Origin: Hyperoodon ampullatus
Taxonomy: Eukaryota; Chordata; Mammalia; Artiodactyla; Ziphiidae
DNA length: 64,000 nucleotides
Direction: 5' to 3'
Assembly (NCBI GenBank): GCA_949752795.1
Contig: OX457056.1
Location: 202,307,654 to 202,371,653 of the forward strand
Below, piece after piece: positions 56,409 through 64,000 of this stretch (position 1 is the first letter of the stretch; each line of letters starts with the position of its first letter). Position numbers and translations under genes: made by a program. The notes beneath the pieces were generated by a model. The model made no database searches and was not told the DNA's origin. It saw only the letters and a list, made by a program, of their open reading frames with translations.

Positions 56409-56446
<38 letters not shown>
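56219..56446 (+). mobile_element. CHR-type SINE, ~205 bp subtype, long A tail
   Basis: Near-consensus with ~39 uninterrupted A. Perfect duplication AAAGAACCAGGATA at 56205-56218 and 56447-56460. The long pure tail suggests a young copy. Confidence 0.95.
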
Positions 56447-56453
<7 letters not shown>

Positions 56454-56934
56454 CAGGATATACAATAAAACAAGAAAATGTAACAAATTCTCAAGAGAAA
56501 AGACAAACAGATGCCTGATGTGACACAGATGTTAAAATTATCAAAGAGTTTTAGAGCAACTATTACAAATATGCTCCATTAGAAAAAGGCAAACATTCCT
56601 GAATGAATGGTAAGGTAGAACTGCTCAGGAGAGAAACTGAAACTATAAAAAGGAACCAATTAAAACATTTAGAAGTAAAACATATATTATGTAAAATAAA
56701 AAATTCTCTAGATGGACTTAATAGCAGAATGGATTGACACAGAAATCAGTAAACCTAAAGACAGAACAATAAGAAATTATTAAACATGAAGAACAGGAAA
56801 AAATGGGGGGGAAAACAGGGCCTCAGAGACCTGTGTAACAGTATCAGAAAGTCTCACATTTGTGTTATTGTAGTCCAAGAAGAAAGGGAGACAGATATTA
56901 AGGGCAGAAAACAATTTGCAAAAGAGAATGGCTG

Positions 56935-57281
56935 GGGCTTCCCTGGTGGCATAGTGGTTAAGAATCCGCCTGCCAATGCAGGGGACACGAGTTCAAGCCC
57001 TGGTCCGGGAAGATCCCACATGCCGCAGAGCAATTAAGCCCATGCGCCGCAACTACTGAACCTGCGCTCTAGAGCCAGTGAGCCATAACTACTGAACCCG
57101 TGTGCCACAACTACTGAAGCCTGCGCGCCTAGAGCCCATGCTCTGCAACAAGAGAAGCCACCACCATGAGAAGCCCGCGCACTGCAACGAAGAGTAGCCC
57201 CCACTTGCTGCAACTAGAGAAAGCCTGCACACAGCAACAAAGACCCAATGCAGCCAAAAATAAATAAATAAATAATTTTAA
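56935..57281 (+). mobile_element. CHR-type SINE, ~330 bp subtype
   Basis: Long subtype with (AAAT)n tail; duplication AAAAGAGAATGGCTG versus AAAAGAATGGCTG at the two ends. Confidence 0.93.
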
Positions 57282-57949
57282 AAAAGAATGGCTGAAAACT
57301 CCCAAATTTGGTGAGATTCAAGATCCTCAGCAAACCCCAAACAGGATAAACACAAAGAAAAACCAGGCCAAAACATATCATAATCAAACTTCTGAAAGCC
57401 AAAGATAAGGAAAAGTAATTTAAAAGAAGTGGGAGAAAAACAACATATTACAAACAAGGGAACATGATTCAAATGAACACAGATTTATTATCAGAAACCA
57501 TACAGGCCAAAAAAAGGGGAATAACATCTTCAAAGTACTTAAAGGTAAGAACTATAACTCAATATCCTATATCCAGCAAAAATACCCTTCCGGAATGAAA
57601 GAAAACAAACAACAACAAAAAATCTTGTCACCAGAAGCCCAAAAAAATGCTACAGAAAATTCTTAAAGACTGTTGAGAAATGATATCAGAAAGGAATTTG
57701 GATCTTCAGGAATAAAAAGAGCAAAAGAAATGGAAAACATAGAGGCAAATATAAAAAATATATTTTTCCCTCTGAAGTTCTTTAGGATTTGGATGATTGT
57801 CACAAGTGAAAATTATAGCATTGTCTGGTGGGGTTTTCAATGTAGATATAATACATATGACAACTATAATATCAAAGTAAGTGTGGGGGGCTGGTGATTA
57901 GAGAACCCTATATAGTAGCAAAGCTTGTATATTTTACTGAAGTGGTACA

Positions 57950-58243
57950 ACACTAACTCTAAAGTTGGCTGCATTTAGTGACTTGCTTCCAAAGAACAGA
58001 GCACGGAACAGGAGGGAAAAAGCAATCCTGCAGAGGAGAAACTTTGCAAACACTTCCTTAACCAAGTGATCAAGATTAACATCACCAGTGATTAAGTCAT
58101 GTTAATAACATATACCCTTGATGTGATGAAAAGGCCACTCTGACACTGTGGCATTCTTCCCCCAAATGCATAACCTTAGTCCAACCATGAGTAAGTCATC
58201 AGACAAACCCAAATTGAAGAAGGTTCTCCTCAAAACTGTCAAG
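57950..58243 (+). repeat. Ancient interspersed repeat, truncated by L1 insertion
   Basis: Second copy of the repeat at 4860-5500 (CTTAACCAAGTGATC; ATCACCAGTGAT; GTCATCAGACAAACCC). It stops at AAAACTGTCAAG where the young L1 begins. The other copy continues with TCATGAAAAAC, which fixes the L1 5' boundary at ~58243-58245. Confidence 0.6.
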
Positions 58244-58337
58244 GCGACCCCGGAGGAAGATGGCGGAAGAGTAAGACGTGGAGATCACCTTCCTCCCCAC
58301 AGATACATCAGAAATTCATCTACACGTGGAACAACTC

Positions 58338-59294
58338 CTACAGAACACCTACTGAACGCTGACAGAAGACCTCAGACCCCCCAAAAGGCAAGAAGCTCCC
58401 CACATACCTGGGTAGGGCAAAAGAAAAAAAGAATAAACAGAGACAATAGGATAGGGACGGGACCTGCACCAGTGGGAGGGAGCCGTGAAGGAGGAAAGGT
58501 TTCCACACACTACAAGCCCCTTCGCGGGCGGAGACTGCAGGTGGCGGAGGGGGAAAGCTTCGGAGTAGCGGAGGAGAGCACAGCAACAGGGGTGTGGAGG
58601 GCAAAGCGGAGAGATTCCGGCACAGAGGATCGGTGCCCTCAGGCACACACCAGCCCGAGAGGCTTGTCTGCTCGGCCGCCGGGGCGGGCGGGGTTGGGAG
58701 CTGAGGCTCGGGTATCGGCTGCCGAAGAGGCAAGAGACTTTTTTCCCTTTTGTTTCCTGGTGCGCGAGGAGAGAGCATTAAGAGGGCTGCTTGGGGAAGC
58801 GCCGGAGACAGGCGCGAGCCGCGGCTAAAGGCGTGGACCTCGGAGACGGGCGTGGGACGCTGGGGCGGCTGCTGCTGCTGCCGCCGACGCCGTGGGGCCT
58901 GTGTGCGAGCGCGGGTCACTGTCCGCCCCGCCTTCCGGGGGGCCTGTGCACCCCGCCACTGCCGGGGTCCCGGGACAGCGCACGGAGCGCCTCGGGCTGC
59001 TGCAACGTCACGCTGGCCTCTGCCGCCGCAGGCCCGCCCCACACTGCGCGCCCCTCCCTCCCCTCTGCCTGAGTGAGCCAGAGCCCCCGAATCAGCGGCT
59101 CCTTTAAACCCGTCCTGTCTGAGCGAAGAACGGACGCCCTCCGGCGACCTACACGCAGAGGCGGGGCCGGGTCCAAGGCTGAGACCCGGGAGCTGTGAGA
59201 GCAGAGACAGGGAAATCTCTCTGTGCAGCTTCGGAGGCAGCGGATTAAAGCTCCACGGTCCATTTGATGTGCCCTGCGTCTGTGGAGTGCACAA
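58338..59294 (-). other. Long antisense open frame (318 codons) over L1 promoter
   Basis: A minus-strand ATG-initiated frame spans most of the CpG-rich 5'UTR. The predicted product is Pro/Arg/Ser/Gln-rich, with a poly-Gln/Arg patch and no recognisable domain. GC-rich DNA has few stops, so length alone is weak evidence. Primate L1s have an antisense ORF0 in a comparable place, but I see no sequence relation. Confidence 0.25.
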
Positions 59295-59302
59295 ATGGAC
59301 AG

Positions 59303-59436
59303 CGAATCATCCCAAATTGAGGAAGTGGACTTTGAGGACAAGATTTAAGACTTTCCCCCCTTTTCCTCTTTTTACAACGAATTATCCCAAATTAAGGAGG
59401 TGGACTTGGAGAGCAAGATTTTTGATTTTCCCCCCT
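59303..59436 (+). repeat. Imperfect tandem duplication in L1 5'UTR
   Basis: Two ~58 bp copies (59303-59360 and 59378-59436), both starting CGAAT(C/T)ATCCCAAATT and ending in TTTTCCCCCC-like runs, with a period of ~75 bp. Confidence 0.85.
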
Positions 59437-59599
59437 GCTCTCTTTTTGTGAATGTGTATGCGTAATCTTCTGTGTAAGATTCTCTCTGTATAGCTTTGCT
59501 TCCACCATATGTCCCAGGGTTCTATCGGTCCGTTTTTTTTTTTCAATAATTACTTTTTAATTTTAATAACGCTACTATATTTCATACTTTATTCTATTT

Positions 59600-59955
59600 T
59601 ACTTTACCTGCTCTTTCTTTTTTTCCTACCTTCCCTTCCTCCCTCCCTCCGCTCCTCCTTTCCTTCTTTCTTTTTCTTTCCTCCCTCCCTCCCTCCCACC
59701 CTTCTTCTTTCCACTTTCTTTTTCTTTCCTTCCTCCCTCCCTCCCTCCTGTCTTTCTTTCTTTCTTTCCTTCCTCCCTCCCTTCTTCCATTCACTCTTCC
59801 TTTTGCTTTCATTCCTCCCTCCCTCCCTCCTTTCTTTCTTTCCATCCTTCCTCCCTCCCTCCTTTCTTTCTTTCTTCCTTCCTTCCTTTCTTCCCTTCTT
59901 CCTTTCTTTCCCTCTCTCTTTCTTTCTTCTACTAATTCTTTCTTTCTACTTTTTC
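59600..59955. repeat. Pyrimidine-rich (CCTT)n/(CTTT)n tract in L1 5'UTR
   Basis: ~350 bp of CCTCCCTCC, TTTCTTTC and TTCCTTCC units. It creates spurious frames on both strands. Confidence 0.95.
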
Positions 59956-60469
59956 TCCCTGTTATTCTGAGCCGGGTGGATGAAAGGCTCTTGGTGCTGC
60001 AGCCAGGAGTCAGTGCTGTGCCTCTGAAGTGGGAGAGCCAACTTCAGGACACGGGTCCACAAGAGACCTCCCAGCTCCACATAATATCAAGCAGCGAAAA
60101 TCTCCCAGAGATCTCCATCTCAACACCAGCACCCAGCTTCAGTCAACGACCAGCAAGCTACAGTGCTGGTCACCCTATGCCAAGCAACTAGCAAGGCAGG
60201 AACACAACCCCACCCATTAGCAGAGAGGCTACCTAAAAACATAATAAGGCCACAGGCACCCCAAAACACACCACCAGACGTGGACCTGTCCACCAGAAAG
60301 ACAAGATCGAGCCTCAACCACCAGAACACAGGCATTAGTCCCCCCCACCAGGAAGCCTACACAACCTACTGAAACAACCTTAGCCACTGGGGACAGACAC
60401 CAAAAACAACGGGAACTACGAATCTGCAGCCTGCAAAAAGGAGACCCCAAACACAGTAACATAAGCAAA

Positions 60470-61384
60470 ATGAGAAGACAGAAAAACACACAGCAGGTGA
60501 AGGAGCAAGATAAAAACCCACCAGACCTAACAAATGAAGAGGTAATAGGCAGTCTACCTGAAAAAGAATTCAGAATAATGATAGTAAAGCTGATCCAAGA
60601 TTCTATTTCCAAGATCCAAAATCTTGGAAATAGAATAGACAAAATGCAAGAAACAGTTAACAAGGACCTAGAAGAACTAAAGATGAATCAAGCATCGATT
60701 AAAAACACAATAAATGAAATGAAAAATACTCTAGATGGGATCAATAGCAGAATAACTGAGGCAGAAGAACAGATAAGTGAGGTGCAAGATAAAATAGTGG
60801 AAATAACTGATGCAGAGCAAAATAAAGAAAAAAGAATGAAAAGAACAGAGGACAGTCTCAGAGACCTCTGGGACAACATTAAACTCACCAACATTCGAAT
60901 TATAGGGGTTCCAGAAGATGAAGAGAAAAAGAAAGGGACTGAGAAAATATTTGAAGAGATTATAGTTGAAAACTTCCCTAATATGGGAAAGGAAATAGTT
61001 AATCAAGTCCAGGAGGCACAGAGAGTCCCATACAGAATAAATCCAAGGAGAAATACGCCAAGACACATATTAATCAAACTGTCAAAAATTAAACACAAAG
61101 AAATCATATTAAAAGCAGCAAGGGAAAAACAACAAATAACACACAAGGGAATCCCCATCAGGTTAACAGCTGATCTCTCAGCAGAAACTCTACAAGCCAG
61201 AAGGGAGTGGCAGGACATAATGAAAGTGATGAAGGACAGAAACCTGCAACCAAGATTACTCTACCCAGCAAGGATCTCATTCAGATTTGATGGAGAAATT
61301 AAAACCTTTACAGACAAGCAAAAGCTGAGAGAGTTCAGCACCACCAAACCAGCTTTACAACAAATGCTAAAGGAATTTCTCTAG
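60470..61384 (+). CDS. L1 ORF1 protein, 304 aa, intact
   Basis: RNA-binding chaperone that trimerises on L1 RNA in the cytoplasmic RNP. Visible layout: a basic N-terminus; a coiled coil at about residues 45-135 ([15 protein letters not shown] through [13 protein letters not shown]); an RRM-like domain at about 138-235 with NIRIIGVPE near 141 and the basic [12 protein letters not shown] near 193; and a C-terminal domain with ARISFRFDG. The start ATG at 60470 is the first in frame with a purine at -3 (AGCAAAATGAG). No stop or frameshift, and length is normal for mammalian ORF1p. Whether it is transcribed is unknown. Confidence 0.95.
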   Translation: MRRQKNTQQVKEQDKNPPDLTNEEVIGSLPEKEFRIMIVKLIQDSISKIQNLGNRIDKMQETVNKDLEELKMNQASIKNTINEMKNTLDGINSRITEAEEQISEVQDKIVEITDAEQNKEKRMKRTEDSLRDLWDNIKLTNIRIIGVPEDEEKKKGTEKIFEEIIVENFPNMGKEIVNQVQEAQRVPYRINPRRNTPRHILIKLSKIKHKEIILKAAREKQQITHKGIPIRLTADLSAETLQARREWQDIMKVMKDRNLQPRLLYPARISFRFDGEIKTFTDKQKLREFSTTKPALQQMLKEFL

Positions 61385-61442
61385 GCAAGAAACACAACAG
61401 AAGGAATATACCTACAATAACGAACCCAAAGCAATTAAGGAA

Positions 61443-64000
61443 ATGGGAATAGGAACATACATATCAATAATTACCTTAAATGTAAATGGACTAAATGCTC
61501 CCACCAAGAGACACAGAGTGGCTGAATGGATACAAAAACAAGACCCATATATATGCTGTCTACAAGAGACCCACTTCAGACCTAGAGACACATACAGATT
61601 GAAAGTAAGGGGATGGAAAAAGATATTCCATGCAAATGGAAATCAAAAGAAAGCTGGAGTAGCAATTCTTATATCAGACAAAATAGACTTTAAAATAAAG
61701 ACTATTAGAAGAGACAAAGAAGGACACTACATAACGATAAAGGGATCGATCCAAGAAGAAGATATAACAATTGTAAATATTTATGCACCCAACATAGGAG
61801 CACCTCAATACATAAGGCAAATACTAACAGCCATAAAAGGGGAAATCGACAGTAACACAATCATAGTAGGGGACTTTAACACCCCACTTTCACCAATGGA
61901 CAGATCATCCAAAATGAAAATAAATAAGGAAACACAAGCTTTAAATGATACATTAAACAAGATGGACTTAGTTGATATTTATAGGACATTCCATCCAAAA
62001 ACAACCGAATACACATTTTTCTCAAGTGCTCATGGAACATTCTCCAGGATAGATCATATCTTGGGTCACAAATCAAGCCTTGGTAAATTTAAGAAAATTG
62101 AAATTGTATCAAGTATCTTTCCCGACCACAATGCTATGAGACTAGACATCAATTACAGGAAAAGATCTGTAAAAAATACAAACACATGGAGGCTAAACAA
62201 TACACTACTCAATAACGAAGTGATCACTGAAGAAATCAAAGAGGAAATTAAAAAATACCTAGAAACAAATGACAATGGAGACACGACGACCCAAAACCTA
62301 TGGGACGCAGCAAAAGCAGTTCTAAGGGGGAAGTTTATAGCAATACAATCCCACCTTAAGAAACAGGAAACATCTTGAGTAAACAACCTGACCCTGCACC
62401 TAAAGCAATTAGAGAAAGAAGAACAAAAAACCCCAAAGTTAGCAGAAGGAAAGAAATCATAAAGATCAGATCAGAAATAAATGAAAAAGAAATGAAGGAA
62501 ACGATAGCAAAGATCAACCAAACTAAAAGCTGGTTCTTTGAGAAGATAAACAAAATTGACAAACCATTAGCCAGACTCATCAAGAAAAGAAGGGAGAAGA
62601 CTCAAATCAGTAGAATTAGAAATGAAAAAGGAGAAGTAACAACTGACACTGCAGAAATACAAAAGATCATGAGAGATTACTACAAGCAACTCTATGCCAA
62701 TAAAATGGACAACCTGGAAGAAATGGACAAATTCTTAGAAATGCACAACCTGCCAAGACTGAATCAGGAAGACATAGAAAATATGAATAGACCAATCACA
62801 AGCACTGAAATTGAAACTGTGATTAAAAATCTTCCAACAAACAAAAGCCCAGGACCAGATGGCTTCACAGGCGAATTCTATCAAACATTTAGAGAAGAGC
62901 TAACACCCATCCTTCTCAAACTCTTCCAAACAATATCAGAGGAAGGAACACTCCCAAACTCATTCTACGAGGCCACCATCACCTTGATACCAAAACCAGG
63001 CAAGGATGTCACAAAGAAGGAAAACTACAGGCCAATATCACTGATGAACATAGATGCAAAAATCCTCAACAAAATACTAGCAAACAGAATCCAACAGCAC
63101 ATTAAAAGGATCATACACCATGATCAAGTGGGGTTTATTCCAGGAATGCAAGGATTCTTCAATATACACAAATCAATCAATGTGATACACCATATTAACA
63201 AGTTGAAGGAGAAAAACCATATGATCATCTCAATAGATGCAGACAAAGCTTTCGACAAAATTCAACACCCATTTATGATAAAAACCCTGCAGAAAGTAGG
63301 CATAGAGGGAACTTTCCTCAACATAATAAAGGCCATATATGACAAACCCACAGCCAACATTGTCCTCAATGGTGAAAAACTGAAACCATTTCCACTAAGA
63401 TCAGGAACAAGACAAGGCTGCCCACTCTCACCACTCTTATTCAACCTAGTTTTGGAAGTTTTAGCCACAGCAATCAGAGAAGAAAAGGAAATAAAAGGAA
63501 TCCAAATTGGCAAAGAAGAAGTAAAGCTGTCACTGTTTGCAGATGACATGATACTATACATAGAGAATCCTAAAGATGCTACCAGAAAACTACTAGAGCT
63601 AATCAATGAATTTGGTAAAGTAGCAGGATACAAAATTAATGCACAGAAATCTCTGGCATTCCTGTACACTAATGATGAAAAATCTGAAAATGAAATCAAG
63701 AAAACACTCCCATTTACCATTGCAACAAAAAGAATAAAATATCTAGGAATAAACCTACCTAAGGAGACAAAAGACCTGTATGCAGAAAATTATAAGACAC
63801 TGATGAAAGAAATTAAAGATGATACAAATAGATGGAGAGATATACCATGCTCCTGGATTGGAAGAATCAATATTGTGAAAATGACTCTACTACCCAAAGC
63901 AATCTACAGATTCAATGCAATCCCTATCAAACTACCACTGGCATTTTTCACAGAACTAGAACAAAAAATTTCAAAATTTGTTTGGAAAAACAAAAGACCC
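61443..64000 (+). pseudogene. L1 ORF2 pseudogene (endonuclease-RT), 3'-partial
   Basis: Starts [18 protein letters not shown], 58 nt after ORF1. Endonuclease motifs present include the first Asn, QETH near residue 42, IYAPN and GDFNTPL. The SDH motif reads FPDH (62121-62123 is CCC), while the copy at 25706 keeps FSDH. TGA at 62376-62378 replaces the CGA (Arg) of that copy, and ~62433 has lost one base, shifting the frame. RT motifs persist downstream: Asp in ISIDADKAF (63237-63239) and FADD (63536-63547). As it stands, full ORF2p cannot be made. Confidence 0.93.

Larger units (their letters stand above)
55451..57904 (+). mobile_element. Second HAL1/old-L1-type element
   Basis: Starts with AGACTACACTTCCAGTGTGG, a 5'-end-like phrase, and again has ORF1-like remnants (TCTCTAGATGGACTTAATAG; GAAACCATACAGGCC; TATATCCAGCAAAAATACCC), with a distinct 3' part to ~57900. 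It is in direct tandem orientation with the previous element and split by two SINEs. Confidence 0.6.
58243..60469 (+). promoter_or_regulatory. L1 5'UTR / internal promoter with CpG-rich block
   Basis: Begins GCGACCCCGGAGGAAGATGG; the AAGATGGCGG just inside the 5' end resembles the YY1 site that positions L1 transcription starts. 58480-59170 is GC- and CpG-rich, followed by a diverged direct duplication (59303-59436) and a long C/T-rich tract. Promoter role is by analogy with other mammalian L1s. Confidence 0.8.
58243..64000 (+). mobile_element. Full-length-type young L1, 3' end beyond window
   Basis: Order: 5'UTR with promoter (58243-60469), intact ORF1, a 58 nt spacer, ORF2 to the window edge. 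Nearly identical to the compound copy at 25706-29713 over shared ORF2. The 5' end is defined by the interrupted ancient repeat. No internal SINE. Confidence 0.93.

Noticed and set aside
1419..56446. CTCF-like CCACCAGGG phrase in every reverse-oriented SINE
   Set aside because: It continues AAGCCC rather than GGC, so it lacks the strong part of the motif; not called as CTCF sites.
58148..58828. 226-codon sense frame at the L1 5' end
   Set aside because: It begins in the ancient flanking repeat and crosses the L1 boundary, so it is not a unit of either element; GC-rich openness explains it.
59509..59970. 153-codon Phe/Leu/Ser/Pro-rich frame resembling membrane protein
   Set aside because: Encoded by the C/T repeat tract of the L1 5'UTR; composition artefact.
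1..64000. CRISPR array, tRNA/rRNA genes, bacterial operons or phage
   Set aside because: No regularly spaced repeats with unique spacers. tRNA-like boxes all belong to SINEs, and the sequence is vertebrate intron in character.

Overview
This window reads as gene-poor mammalian DNA, almost certainly from a toothed whale or close relative. The basis is about 35 tRNA-derived SINEs of the cetacean CHR type. Seventeen belong to the ~205 bp GC-rich subtype and ten to the ~330 bp subtype with an AAATAAAT-type tail; eight are short tRNA-related copies. Young cetartiodactyl-type L1 elements and a palindromic mariner MITE fit the same origin. There are no bacterial-style genes, operons, CRISPR arrays or rRNA/tRNA genes; most open frames are SINE or L1 sequence read in several frames.

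Host gene: two short, well-bounded exons lie on the minus strand, at 50804-50879 (76 nt) and 3961-4039 (79 nt). Both have good splice sites. The upstream exon ends two bases into a codon and the downstream exon supplies the third base, so they join in one open frame with a ~46.8 kb intron between them. Nearly the whole window is therefore probably one large intron. I do not recognise the gene. A strong CTCF-like motif (4356-4370) sits ~320 bp from the downstream exon, and a homeobox-site-rich AT block (32215-32420) is the best candidate conserved enhancer.

Layout: 1-951 is an old L1 3' end. 952-15040 is mostly unique intron with a few SINEs, a 200-N gap (7728-7927), an ancient repeat and L2/MIR remnants. 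15040-23470 is SINE-dense, with the mariner MITE, a MER5A-like hAT relic, a decayed hAT-transposase-like pseudogene (about 21085-21520), a perfect 45 bp tandem duplication and L1 tails. 25706-30407 is a compound young L1 insertion inside one target-site duplication. 30865-38722 holds an inverted old L1, SINEs and a small L1 with a 19 bp target duplication. 39650-44255 contains old L1s, one carrying an internal inverted duplication and a GC-rich A-tailed retrocopy. 44256-53340 is mostly unique with MIRs and the upstream exon. 53345-57900 looks like two HAL1-type elements with SINEs inserted. 58243-64000 is the 5' part of a full-length-type L1: a CpG-rich 5'UTR, an intact ORF1, and an ORF2 broken by a stop and a frameshift; its 3' end lies beyond the window.

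I found no convincing new multi-gene system. The points most worth checking are the unidentified gene, the compound L1 insertion with probable 3' transduction, the retrocopy of unknown parent, the long antisense frame over the L1 promoter, and the mosaic SINE at 54498-54983.
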